Source: Pseudoscleropodium purum (taxonomy: Eukaryota; Streptophyta; Bryopsida; Hypnales; Brachytheciaceae). Taken from it: a stretch of DNA of 64,000 bases. The notes beneath the pieces were generated by a model. That model was not told where the DNA came from, searched no databases, and was given only the letters and a program-made list of their open reading frames with translations. The stretch is taken from positions 12,526,501 through 12,590,500 of the forward strand of contig OZ017796.1 of NCBI GenBank assembly GCA_963969395.1. Reading direction: 5' to 3'. Of the stretch, positions 25,830 through 37,496 are shown piece after piece; the first letter of the stretch is position 1; each line of letters starts with the position of its first letter. Position numbers and translations under genes: made by a program.

Positions 25830-26610
25830 ATTTATCATTAATTTTTACATTTCAAAATTATTGTTACTTGTTTTAATATAAAATTGTTTTAAAAATTGAT
25901 ATTTCTTGTTTTTTGTAAATTTGTTGTGTAAGTGAAATTTTCAAAATTGGATATCAAATCTTGTGGGGATTAAAGAGTTAAATTTGTAGATGACAAATTC
26001 ATTTGCCATTGACTTTCATGTTTTAAATTAATATTAATCATTTTTATTTAGATTGTCGAAAAAAACGATAAATCTTGTTTTTTTAGGTTGTTTTCAAATG
26101 AAGTTTTTAAGATAGGATATCAAATCTTATGAAAGTTGGAAAAAGAATTTTGTAGACAATTAGCTTAATAAACACTAATTTCTTTATTTCAAAATTATTG
26201 TTATTTTTTTATATTTAAAATAGTCTAAAAAATAAATGATTCTTGTCTTTAACTTTCTTTGAATGATTTTCAATTCAAGGTTTATGAGATAAAATATTGA
26301 ATATTGTGGAGTAGAGAATTAAACTTGCAAGTGACTAACTTATTTGCCATTGACTTCCATGATTTAAAATTAGTATTAGTTTTTTTTTTTACATTGTTAA
26401 AATAAATTATGATTTTTATTTTTCTTGGAATTGTCTTTAAGTAAAGTTTTTAAAAATAAAATACCAAATTTTGTGATATTGGATAGATTGTTTTACAAAC
26501 AATTGGTTCATTTGCCATCAAATTCTATATTTCAAAATAAGTGTTATTCATTTTCATTTTAAAATATTTAAAGAATTGATGATTCTTATTTCACATGAAG
26601 TTATTTTTAA
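25830..26610. repeat. degenerate ~170-bp tandem repeat
   Basis: Landmarks recur at about 166-173 bp: GGATATCAAATCTT-type blocks near 25949, 26115, 26291 and 26457, each followed by a TTTGCCATTGACTT-type block and a T-rich stretch ending in CTTGTTTTT. About four to five diverged units are visible. Confidence 0.5.
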
Positions 26611-28048
26611 GTGAAGTCTTTTGTATATGTAGTCAAAAGTCCAAATATTAGAGCAACCCCCAAATATCAATCAAGTATGCTTTTCAATTTAATTAGGATC
26701 TTATAGATCAAGGTCTCAACTGGCTTGTTCTCTAGGATCTCTTGAATCTAAGTCTTAACTGCCTATACAATGAAATCAGTAGTGATCTATTATTTTGTAT
26801 ATTTGCTTTTTTAAACATTAAAGCTCATTTGTTCAGAACCTTGTTAATTCTTCAATGTTTCAAAGATATTGGGGGCATTGATTTGCAATTACTAAATATT
26901 TTTAAAAACATTTTCAAAAGAAACAATTGTATTTTCACTGTACAAAACACTCTTTAGGTGACACTTGTTTTTACTTGACTAATTTAAAAGATTAATGTTG
27001 TACTAGGATTTTTTATTGAACAAATTACAAGGCCCAACTTTTCTCATAGATCAACGCTACAATTAATTATAGTTTAGTTTTCATTGTTGTTTTTGAAAAG
27101 TGAATCTTTTTCTTATAATAAAATGTATCAATCTTCAAATACCAAAAAGGTAGTTGGAAAAGCTTTCAAAATTTGTTTTAAGATACTTGAGACCAAAAAG
27201 TAAGGTAGCGCAACATCATCTCTGACCTTAGTTGGTTTCAACTAGGATTTAAAAAGATGCTACTAATACTCTAATTTTTTATTTTCAGTCATTTAAAAAA
27301 ATTTATTCTTATAGACTTTGTTATCAATATGAATTTCTTTTTTGAAACTTTATTATTTTTAAATATTTGATCTTGCAAAATAAGTTGATATATTAAGTTT
27401 AGTAATTAATCATTTTGAAAAGGTATTAAAAATTTTCAATATATACACTTATATTTAGGATTGGCTTTAGAAATTTCTATCATTTAAAATAATGACTGAT
27501 TGTTGAATTACATTCTTAATTCAGTGCCAAGAATATCTTTGATAATAACATTTTTTTCATTTGAGTCTATTATATATAAATAGATGTAATCTTATAGAAA
27601 CTATTCTAGAGGTGTTTGGCATTACAAAAATCCAATATTTTAGAAAGAATTGTCTTTAAATTTTCAAATGAAGAAATAATGAATTGTAGGCTTTTACTCA
27701 ATATGTTTCATATCTTTTTTACATTTTTGAAATGGCATTGTTGAAGATAGATAGATGTATCTATTTTTCGTAATTGCTTTTTTAAAATGAAACATTGAGA
27801 GTAGAGTAACTTAATATATAAGTGATATAATAAAGGCTATAAGTATGTAAGAGTTGTTTCAAAAATATAAAATAGGAACATAAAAATTGTTTGTATTCAG
27901 TTAGATATAAAATGTAGAATTTTAGATTTTATAATAAAACATAAATTATTTTTATTTCAATGCATTTTTTTTAATGGAAAAATAGTTGAATTGATATTAT
28001 TCTTTTGAAATCCATTGCAACTTGTAATTATTTTTGAATATTAAGAAG
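26611..28048. other. AT-rich DNA without features
   Basis: Nothing recognisable up to the target duplication of the gypsy element. Confidence 0.35.
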
Positions 28049-28052
28049 GTAC

Positions 28053-28343
28053 TGATGCAGCTAATTTTGCCTTGACCATCTGTGAATCAACCGATGTCAT
28101 CCTATGCAGGAGAAATTGACCGTTATCATCGTGCTAGTTGTTTCTGTTAGGTTATCATTCGTGGGATTAGCAGTTGCAGGGTAGCGGTTACCAGTCGGGG
28201 GGATAAAGGAGGATTCAGATTCATGTAGAAGGCAATGGAGAGAGAAAATGTACTGGTCGATGAGGCCACCTTCAAGAATAAAATTGACCATGAAGGAATC
28301 GGAGCTTGCTGGAATTTGGTCTGAGTAAATTATTGCCTTATCA
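28053..28343 (+). repeat. gypsy 5' LTR
   Basis: 291 bp, TG...CA, paired with 35503-35793. The sequence after it (TTTTGGTTATGTTGCTGGGA) resembles a decayed primer-binding site for tRNA-Asp, which is a tentative reading. Confidence 0.9.
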
Positions 28344-28737
28344 TTTTGGTTATGTTGCTGGGACCCGAGGGACTTGTCGTCGGGTGAGAGCTAAGTGAAG
28401 TGATCTGCCAAGTTATTGGTTTTCGGTTTTGAATGCATGGTGCTTGGTATAATTGGTTCGTCTCTTGAAGGTCGGGAGTTGCGAGCCCTTGAATGATTTG
28501 TTCTTGTGGAGCAAAATTGGTATATTGAGTCCGAAGTGAATTCATAGATCAGTACGATTACGCTGTTCCCGATTGAGCTTATCGAGTAGGGTGAGAACTG
28601 TGCATGTTTGAGACTGTGACGTATTGGTCAAGCCTCGCACCCGCGCCATTTCATTGATTTTCTCTGCGATACGTCATGATGGGGAGATTCATAAATCTTG
28701 CTGGAAGACTCACTGAGCATTTCCAGTTTTCCACTGA

Positions 28738-29600
28738 CTAACTGTAAACATTCAATTTGCATGCTTGATTTCTCTTGCTTGATTTCCAGTTGCAGTTGAT
28801 GGACCCTTGTGCTTGGATTTCGAATAAATCAAGGTTGTAGTAGGAACTGCGCTCTGGATCTGATTTTGCAAACACCATGCCTTGGGGTGCTGGAATTGCC
28901 CCCAACACCATAGAACTGCCACCCTCATCCATGCCACCATAACAAAGGGAAAACGAATCCTCCACGATTCCATTCCCTACGAGCTGGTCAACAATACTGA
29001 GTGGACCACGTCCCAGACCCATAATGCCATCAGCCTGTTGTAGATAAAGATCTCCAGTTTCAACAGTTTCACAACCAAACAAAAGGGACTGAGGTGACAG
29101 CTGACTGGTAGGACCGAAACCGAGAAGGTCCTTCCCAAGCATTCCTTTGCTGGAACTCATCTTCGTATACATCCTCTCGTATTTGCATTGGTGATTCTTG
29201 TCGCACATATCTGTTATGCAGTCTTGTGAATCGTAAGCGACCGGCTGATACGAGCTTGAATTGTCGGGCGCATATCAAGGGTCCTGCCGTCCTGGTGGTG
29301 GCCACAATGAGTACAGGTGGAGCAGGGAACGTATGTAACAGTGCTCCCTATATCCACTATAAGTGCGAATTCCTGCGGAGGTGACCCAATGAAAACCCTG
29401 CTCGTGTAGTATCTGCATTTCAAACCCCATAAATCCGATGTAATCCGGTCGGAGTTGATAGAGAGGTTTGAATGAGTGGTTGGGTTGGTTGTGATGATTG
29501 TTTGGTCCGAAGTGCTCCAGGAGCAATGCATGGGTAACTCAGGATTTGTTAGAGCAGGCAGAAGTTCAACTGGGTTTAGCCTAGGAAGTTGTAACAACAT
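28738..29600 (-). pseudogene. captured plant A1 aspartic protease fragment, antisense in the gypsy element
   Basis: On the minus strand two adjoining frames (29600-29214, 29208-28738) encode the N-terminal half of a plant pepsin-like protease: a YYTSRVFIGSPPQEF entry, the first catalytic motif, VTYVPCSTC, LFGCETVETGDLY, ADGIMGLGRGPLS and SFSLCYGGMD. This matches the plant family with GCETVETGDLY and CYGGMD signatures. The catalytic DTGS reads DIGS, a frameshift separates the frames near 29210, and the second catalytic half is absent. It is therefore a dead, truncated host copy transduced by the retroelement in reverse orientation. A third frame near 29.40-29.47 kb may hold further, mutated N-terminal sequence. 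Confidence 0.85.
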
Positions 29601-29845
29601 ACTTCGATAAGTTCGGGAGTAAGTGTCTGTGTAACCGGGAAATTGTGGATTTGTGAGGTTTGGTTTGGCTCGGTTTTAGTTCCACGGTGAGAGAGTGGAG
29701 TGATTCAGTTTACTTGATTTCAGTTCGCATGGATTTCAGCTACCCCGGTTTGCTGAAATGACCTTGGGTCTGCCGGGGAAGTTGAGACGACGTGTGTCGA
29801 TGCATCTGTGAGTCCTTATTTTGATTTCGAAGAGGGTGCGTCGAA

Positions 29846-30169
29846 ATGTGTTTGGTCCAGGCTCAACGAACAGAAAGTGGTGCTGAAGTGGAAGAAAGAT
29901 TGATAACTGACGGTGAGGTCGGTCAGGTGATATAAAATTTATTGTTAGCTGACGGGTTTGTTAATTTTGATCTGGGGGAAGAGGAAAGAGAGACTCAAGC
30001 AACCGAGGAATTAGAATAGATTACTGAATTCGTAATACACTCGCATGGGATTTCCGAAATGCTAGAAAATTATTTTCATGCATTGGGGATGTTCGACGAG
30101 GTGAATCTGCAGTTTTTCTTTGAATCTGATTCATTGGCTCCTCCGACAACTATTGATCAGGAGTTGTAA
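29846..30169 (+). pseudogene. acidic upstream frame of the gypsy element
   Basis: A 107-codon frame from ATG to TAA (30167-30169), rich in Glu/Asp, broken by TAA (29933-29935) and TAG (30017-30019). It looks coding by composition and lies between the captured protease and the RNase HI domain. I recognise no family; some gypsy lineages carry an extra frame in this position. Chance cannot be excluded. Confidence 0.35.
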
Positions 30170-30273
30170 TTGACAGTCGTTCCGTTTTGTTTTTTAGTTG
30201 TCTAGAGTTTCAGGAGTTGGTTAGGTGAGAGATTTCTTGCAGTTTTTTTTTTACTAAGAGAGCCAGGGTGTTG

Positions 30274-33200
30274 ATGCAAACTTGGAGGTTGAACTTCGAT
30301 GGATCCAGTTCGAGGATAGCAGGCTCAAGCGTTGGAGTGGTATTAGAAAGCCCATTAGGAATGAAAGAGTTTTTCCATCAGAATTTGGATAAGAAATTAA
30401 CGTGCAACGAGTCAGAGTATGCCGCATTGATAACTAGTTTGGAAATAGCTAGGAGCAGGAAGATTCGAAGATTGCAGATTCGGGGCGACTCAAAACTAGT
30501 CTGCAACCAGGTGGATGGAAATTGGGAGGTACGAGCGGAGAATCTTCGACCATATCACGAGGCCACTCTGTGCTTGAAACGGGATTTTGATTCCTTTGAA
30601 ATCCTCCACGTGCCTAGAGCTATGAATCGAGAAGCCGACGAGGCAGCCCGCAATGAGTCGTAATGCAGGATAACCAGACGCGGGGGAAACGAGGTTTATT
30701 AGCAGTTTTGTGAAGGAACGTTGTAGTCTCGGTTTGCGAAGTTTCACCAGCAAGAACAAGGTCGAGACCTAGGAGCAAAGGAAGTTCACAAAGGAGGTAG
30801 AAAGTTGATTAGCAAGATGGTGTCGATACTTGTCTTTACTGGGAAAGAAAGAGAAGACCCAGAAAAGTTCTTGAAACAATACAAGCGAGCTTGTATGGCA
30901 AATGGCGATAGGACTGAAGGGAGTTGGCTTGAGTTGCTACCAATTCACCTAGACGATACAGCATCCTTCTGGTATGATAGGCAAGCCGTTTCAGTAAAAT
31001 CAACGTGGCTCGGGTTGACTTCGGCATTGATATCGGAATTCCAGGAGTGCGAGAGTTATCAGAATCTTCTAGGAACTTTGAGTTTAATTCGCCAACAACC
31101 GGAGGAGAGAGTCCGCCAGTTTAGCAAGAGGGTACGAGAACTCCAAGCTCGTATACAGAGAAGTGTGAATGTAACGACAGGCATGCACGTCGAAGGAGAA
31201 TCTGAGCTTCCAAGGGGCGTTGTTGATAACATGCGTAGTATAGATGCGCTAGTCCTGCGGAGTTTCATCGGGGGGTTGAAGTCGTCGATACAGGAGATAG
31301 TGTCGTAGAAAGAACCCGCGACATTCGAGTAAGCTTTATCGCTAGCGCAAAGGAAAGAATTGAACCTTAGTAGTCTCGTGCAGCCACAAGTGATTGCGGC
31401 CGCGTCAACACCCGTCGTCACCAGATTGGTGCAAGCAACAACTGTTTTCCCGTAGTTGCCAACTGATGTTCCTTAGGTGGGTTCGGTGCAGAAGGGTACG
31501 AGAGTTGACGTAAAAGAGCCAGAAATCTCACAGTTGGTCTTAGAGATGAGAGACTTGAAGTTATTCCTATTGCAAAGCCAGAGTGGGAATCGTTTGAAAA
31601 GCCCAGGAGGGGATAGTCGCCCAAATTCGGCGAAATCAGTTCAATTCATAACATGTCATCAGTGCGGATGGAAGGGGCATTATCGAAGTGACTGCCCAGA
31701 GCTGGTCAGGGAGGTTTCTGCTTCGACTGTGAAATTGGCTGAGGTCAATTTGCTTCAACTTGTTAATTCTAGTTCAAGAAGTGAGGAAGAGGCCGAGGTA
31801 ATGATGGTCGAGAGGGGGCACCCGCCAAAGGATCCTGAATTGCACGTTAGTAAGAAGTCAAGATCGGACAAGTGGGAGGCAACTAGTCGGACCAGAAAGA
31901 AAATTGGGATAGAAGACCTGCTTCTAAGCTGAGGGCAATCGGAGTACTCCATTTTGCAGGATTTGGGCTCTCAAACAGCCAACATTACGGTTGGGCAGTT
32001 AGTTGCCAGATGTCCGTCCTTGCGTCGTGAGCTGCGGCAAGGAATCAATGCTCGGCGTAGATACCTAGTGGCAGAAGTCCACGTCACAGATAAGACTAGA
32101 GGAGATTCCAAATCACCACAGGTGGAGGCCATAGTGAACGAACATCAGATAGCCGGTTGTTTAATTGACGGAGGAAGTGCAATTAATGTGATGGCCAGTT
32201 GGTTCATGCAAGAAGCTGATTTCAAGTCGGATAAGTCATCTACTTTGCGTTTGAAAGTAGCGGATCAACTCTGTGTTCGGTCCTTTGGTATGATTCGTCA
32301 ACTATCCATCATGGTGAATGGAGTCACAGTTAAGGTGGATTTCCATGTTCTTGACATTTCAACGGGGAGGGGTGGGTATCTCTCATCCTTGGAAGGCCTT
32401 GGCTGCGATAGGTTCGAGCCATGAATTACTGGGAGAAGGGCCGCATGAAGATTGGGTCCGCATTCAACAGGGTGAGCATACAAGTGGTGCCCAAGGCAAT
32501 CACAAGCTCTTCAGGTTTCACCTCGGAAGGGGAGGACGATGGAACTGGAGAGTCTGAGTGGAGTACTAACCTGTCCACTGATTCTAGTGATGATGATGAT
32601 TTTGAGGCTGAGTTATATGCGATAGACGTCCTTCCTCAAATGGTTAGTAAGTCGATGCCACATTTGGACGATCACGATGTAGTCCCAACTAGAAAGGAAG
32701 AGCTCCTACGTTTGGTGAAATTTGGTTCAGCGCTGTCCGAATAGGAACGTGAGTCGATGGAGAGACTGGTAATCGAGTATGCTGATCTTTTTATGAGCAG
32801 GCATATCGATTTGCCTGCTATTACCCTCGATGAGCATCGAATTGAGCTGATTCCCGGTGCTAGGCCAGTTCGGGCCAAGCAAAGGTGTATGGCTCCAAAA
32901 AGGATGGCCGTGCTTCGAGCGGAATTGGATAGATTGTTGGAAGGGGGTTTCGTAACTGAGGTGAAGAACATTGAGTGGGTGTCGCCCGTCGTCATAGTGC
33001 CGAAGAAAGGAGGAAAGTGGAGAGTTTGTGTTAACTACAGGGCTTTGAATTGTTTCACGAAGAAGGATCGACAACCTTTGCCGCACATAGACGAGCTTCT
33101 AGATGAGGTCACAGGGCACGAATTATATTCGTTTTGTGACGGATACGCAGGTTATCACTAAGTGAGGGTCCATCCCAATAGCATGCTTTATACAACTTTC

Positions 33201-35525
33201 ACGAATCCTTGGGGCACGTTCGCCTATTTCAAGATGCCATTCGGCCTTTGTAATGCAGGTGGCACGTTCCAGTGGCTCCAACTCAAAATTTTTGGCCCAT
33301 ACATTGGTAGGTTTATTAGGGTTTACCTGGATGATTTTGCCGTCTATGGAAAACGAAGTGAGCACTTGAACAATTTACATGCTACTTTTCAGTGGTTGCG
33401 AGAGTACGGATGCCCATTGAGCCCCGAGAAGTGCAAATTGGGATTTGAAGAGGGCCACTTGCTGGGTCATGTAGTCTCATGTCAAGGGATCAAAGTAGAT
33501 CCTGATAAAGTTCAAAGGATTGTTGAGATGAAATCTCCTATTACACGGGAACAAGTATCTCGGCTATGGGGAATGACGATTTATCACAATAGGTTTGTTC
33601 CAAACTTGGCCGGTGTTAGAAGACCAATTAGTGGTCTGATCAGTAAGTCAAAGGGCTTTGATTGGGGGGAGCAGTAGGAGCGAGCCTTCAGTTATATAAA
33701 GGACCATCTTTCCAAATATCCTGTTGTGAAAGGCCCTGATTGGTCACGACGATTCATCATAAATTCTTCCCCTGGTGAGCATGCGGTGGCAGCCGTGTTA
33801 ATTCAAAATGACGACTCATGAAGGGCGCATCCGATTTACTATGCGAGCCGACTTCTTACAACTTGTGAACAAAAGTATTCGTCGTCGGAGAGGCAGGCTG
33901 TAGCATTGCTATACGCATGTACCAAATTCAAGCATTACCTTTTGGCGAGTCCGTTCTCGACATTGGTGCAGAGTGAGACTGATTGTTTGAAGCAGATAGT
34001 ACAGTAGACCAACCCAGAGGGACGAGTTGCGCGACTGATGGTAGCCTTGCAGGCTTTTGATCTGGAGTTTAAGACAGTAAAAGGAACTCGCACAAAATAC
34101 ACGAGTACATTGGTAGAGCTTGGTGACCATTCTCATGAGGAGATCGGGGTGTTATCTGAAGATTCAGAGTGTTTTGCGATGAGTATAGCGTCGGATGTAC
34201 TAGACTTCGGTTACAGGGAGGTGATTTCTTATTTGAATGAAATGAAATTGCCAAAGTAAAATAATGCGCAGCAGTGACGAAGTATTCGGCGGAGGAGTAT
34301 TCCCTACACTTTGATTGGTGGAGAATTATACCATGTGGGAAAAGATGGTGTCCTCAGGAGAGCAGTAACGGCAAAGGAGTCTCAGGAAATTTTGCGGCAG
34401 TCACACGAAGGGGTTTGTGGTGGGCATTTTGCCACTGACATTACTGCCAGGAAAGTTCTTCAAGCAGGGTATTTTTGGCCCACTTTGTTTGCAGACTGTA
34501 ACAGATATTGTCGAAGCTGCTCACAGTGCCAAGCTTATGGAAGGAGGCAGAAGCCTTATACCGAATTGCACCCAATTTTCACTACGGGTGCGTTCGAGAA
34601 ATGGGGTGTGGATTTCGTTGGGCCCCTGCCTTTGACAGCGAGGCGCAAGGAGTATCTCATTGTGGCTACCGACTACCTAACCAAATGGGCAGAGGCGGCG
34701 GCAGTTAAGAAATGTAATAAAAAAGTTGTTGTTGAATTCATATTTAATCAAATCATATGCAAATATGGTTGTCCATTGGAGATCGTGACCGATCAGGGAA
34801 CCCATTTCGTAAATGAGTTGGTCACCAAGCTGCTAAAGAAGATGTCTATAAAACATCGGAGATCTAGTCCTTATTATCCGCAAGCCAACGGGCTGGTTGA
34901 AAAAACAAATGGCGTGTTGACCGGGATCCTCGGGAAAGTAATAGCAAAGAACCAAAGAGAATGGGATTTGCATGTCGGGGAAGCTCTTTGGGCTTATCGG
35001 ACGGCGCATAAAACAGCAACTAGTTACACTCCTTTCCAGCTAACCTTTGGGTTCAAAGTTGTGGTGCCCGCCGAATTGGAGCTTCCTTCCTTGCGGATGG
35101 CAGTACGGCATAATTTAGGTGATGCGGAGTCCCTTTAAAGTCGCATTTTATTATTGGAAAGATTAGATGAGGTGAGACAAAGAACTTTGCAGAATTATGA
35201 AATTTTGCAGCAATGAAGGAAGGCCAAGCATGACGTTGCTAAGAAGGTCATTGAGTTCCACCGTGGCGACTTGGTGATGTTAATGGATCAATGGTTGATC
35301 AAGCAACATGGGCAGAAATTCCGTCCGAAGTGGCAGGGCCCTTTTGCAGTATATCAAGCTAGAGATAATGGAACCTACATGCTCAGTACTCCTGACAGCG
35401 CCATATTACGTAAATGGTATAATGGAATGAAGTTGAAGTTATATCGGAGCTACAGTGAGCAGTCTCAATGTGACATTGCCATACTTGAGCCTGGGGAAGA
35501 AATGATGCGACTAATTTTGCCTTGA
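30274..35525 (+). pseudogene. gypsy RNase HI-Gag-Pol polyprotein, decayed
   Basis: Starts with an RNase HI domain (30274-30660) holding all four acidic residues: FDGSS, ESEYAAL, RGDSKLV and READEAA. The same frame runs into Gag (from about 30805), a zinc knuckle (CHQCGWKGHYRSDC, 31654-31695) and a protease (LIDGGSAINVM, 32161). Two frameshifts at about 32.37 and 32.42 kb precede reverse transcriptase (FGLCNA, YLDDF near 33320), a gypsy RNase H whose first acidic position reads INSS, and integrase (HEGVCGGH, CRSCSQC, GVDF, VTDQG, NGLVEKTNG), then a C-terminal FHRGDLVML...KWQGPF segment. Stops in frame: 30661, 30700, 30724, 31306, 31330, 31453, 31474, 31930, 32742, 33159, 33675, 33819, 34005, 34257, 34275, 35136, 35214 (first bases). 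Not translatable as it stands. Confidence 0.9.
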
Positions 35526-35793
35526 CCATCTGTGAATCAACCGATGTCATCCTAGGTAGGAGAAATTGACCGTTATCATCGTGCTAGTTGTTTCTGTTAG
35601 GTTATCATTCGTGGGATTAACAGTTGCAGGGTAGTGGTTACCAGTCGGGGGGATAAAGGAGGATTCAGATTCATGTAGAAGGCAATGGAGGGAGAAAATG
35701 TACTCGCCGATGAGGCCACCTTCAGGAATAAAATTGACCATGAAGGAATCAGAGCTTGCTAGAATTTGGTCTGAGTAAATTATTGCCTTATCA
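35503..35793 (+). repeat. gypsy 3' LTR
   Basis: 291-bp partner of the 5' LTR, immediately after the polypurine tract and followed by GTAC. The terminal pol stop (TGA, 35523-35525) is inside it. Confidence 0.9.
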
Positions 35794-35797
35794 GTAC

Positions 35798-36695
35798 CAC
35801 AATCTTCTATGTCTTCACAATGAATGAGGGTGATGAAAATTTGGACTTCAAGATAGATGAAATGAACAACTGGAGCTCATTATAGAAGAAAGAGAACAAC
35901 AATTTTAATAAGTATATTGAATCAATTCAAGAGTTGAAATTTATAAAGAACTTGAAATTTTTCATGTACAATAGAATTTACCATTGTATTTTTAAAATGA
36001 ATCACATTGACAGGGTGCATTCTGCAACCATTGTTAGCACTTTGCTATCAATTGCATTGTTTTGAATATGGAAAAGATGATTGAATTGGACATGCAAGTT
36101 ATACATAACATTAACAAGTGCATAACTCTATCATATTGTATTTGCTATTTTTTATTATTTATATTTTGAACTCAGTGCATTTTTATATTGATAAATGTAC
36201 AATAAACTCAATTGTTAAATTTATGATTTATATATGATTCTCACATGAAGACAAATTTGGTATACATTCTTTACAGTATGCAAAAATACAAATGTCTATC
36301 ATTAGATCAATTTATTGAAATTCTAATATTTAAAAAAACAAAAGTTAAATGGTATAGATTGAAATTTTTTTTTTATATTTGATGCCTTGTAAGATCTTTA
36401 TAGCATTCGTTTTCATGTGAGAACACTACTAGAATGCACGACCAAAACAACAAAAATTCAACTGATTTTGGTTATTTGGAATAATAGAATGACCATTTTG
36501 TAACTTTTGTGAAAATCAACAAAATGACAAATTCTTTCTATTGATTTGAATAGTGTAATGACCAAATCAACAAGTTTTGTTAAATTTAAAATCTTTTAAG
36601 AATATTTTTGGAATCTTTGGAATCTTTTTGGAATATTTGAGAATCTAAGTATAATGATTTAAAAAAAACTAATCATGTAAAATTCAGTCTTTTTT
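35798..36695. other. AT-rich DNA without features
   Basis: No gene or element recognised between the gypsy target duplication and the half inverted-repeat copy. Confidence 0.35.
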
Positions 36696-36856
36696 CAATT
36701 TAGCAGACTTTGGAGTCCATTCTCGCATAGTGATATAAAAAATTTCAAAAAACTAAAAACTGAAAAAAGTTGTAAATTCAAGATACCTTTCACTTTCTAA
36801 AATCTGCTTTTGATTTTGATTCTCCAATCAAAAGTTATAGACAAAAATCAGAGAGG
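36696..36856 (+). repeat. half-copy of the 10.5-kb inverted-repeat element
   Basis: TTTAGCAGACTTTGG...CGCATAGTG and CTCCAATCAAAAGTTATAGACAAAA correspond to the left arm and inner part of 10497-10677. The match stops exactly at the left hAT-like terminus at 36857, and the other half is not present beyond the right terminus. Confidence 0.5.
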
Positions 36857-37095
36857 CAGGGTTGACACGACGTCCGGACGTCCAGGACGTGCGGACGCGG
36901 ACGCTGTGCCCGCAGCGTCCACTGACATTCGCGGTCCCGGCGGACACAGCGTCCGCCGAGACTGCCCCATCCGCCTGTCATCCCGTCTGCCCCATCCGTC
37001 CGCCCCGCCGTCCGCCCCATCCATCCGCCCCGCCTGTCTGCCCCGTCCGCTTTGACAGCCCTATTTCCCTCGACCGCCCTACCCAAACTGCCCCG
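36857..37095. repeat. left terminus and GC-rich subterminal array
   Basis: Begins CAGGGTTGACACGACGTCC, continues with GGACGT/GCGGACGC palindromic motifs and then short repeats of the type CGTCCGCCCCATC. Sharply GC-rich inside AT-rich surroundings. Confidence 0.8.
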
Positions 37096-37496
37096 CGGTC
37101 ACTCCCTTAATCTTTAAACAATTAAATGTTAAATGAAGTGCAATGGTTCGCGATTTGTTATTAAAACAATGTCTCTTATAAGTTGAAAGATTATAAAGTT
37201 TGACCACGAGTCCATGATAGTCTTGAAACTATGAAAAAATTCCAATTCATTTTCAAAAGGCAAACTAAAAAAGTTTGTGACTTCAAATATATATATATAC
37301 TATTTAAAAAATCAAGATCAACACACATACAAACATAATCAATATGGGCAAAATGTATTCAATTTAATATAGAATACCATACATTGTGCACATTTGGCTA
37401 ATTGTACATATAATTTTTTTCATTCCAACTCTATATTTCTAAACTAATTTTTAATGCCTATATAACCTATTCAACTACTATTTCTGCACTACCAAT

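Larger units (their letters stand above)
28053..35793 (+). mobile_element. Ty3/gypsy LTR retrotransposon with upstream RNase HI domain
   Basis: A 7741-bp element with 291-bp LTRs (TGATGC...TTATCA) and 4-bp flanking duplications GTAC (28049-28052, 35794-35797). Order: 5' LTR, antisense aspartic protease fragment, acidic upstream frame, RNase HI, Gag, zinc knuckle, protease, reverse transcriptase, RNase H, integrase, polypurine tract (GGGGAAGAAA, 35493-35502), 3' LTR. The LTRs differ at about a dozen positions (roughly 4%), so it is older than the copia element. Many stops and two frameshifts make it inactive. The RNase HI and the DGGS protease suggest relationship to Tat-type gypsy elements. 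Confidence 0.92.

Noticed and set aside
28097..28291. 64-codon minus-strand frame repeated at 35547-35741
   Set aside because: The repetition is explained by the two LTRs of one element; no sign of a protein.
30274..30660. Cellular RNase H gene independent of the retrotransposon
   Set aside because: It lies between the LTRs and is in the same frame as Gag, so an element-encoded domain is more likely.
12761..35525. Reassigned stop codons or a non-standard genetic code
   Set aside because: All three stop types occur in the decayed frames while UTP13 uses the standard code without internal stops.
36835..37110. Arg/Pro/Asp-rich frames in GC-rich blocks (also near 39.2-39.6, 41.7, 44.4 and 47.5 kb)
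   Set aside because: Low-complexity translations of GCGGACGG-type repeats, open in several frames at once because of base composition.
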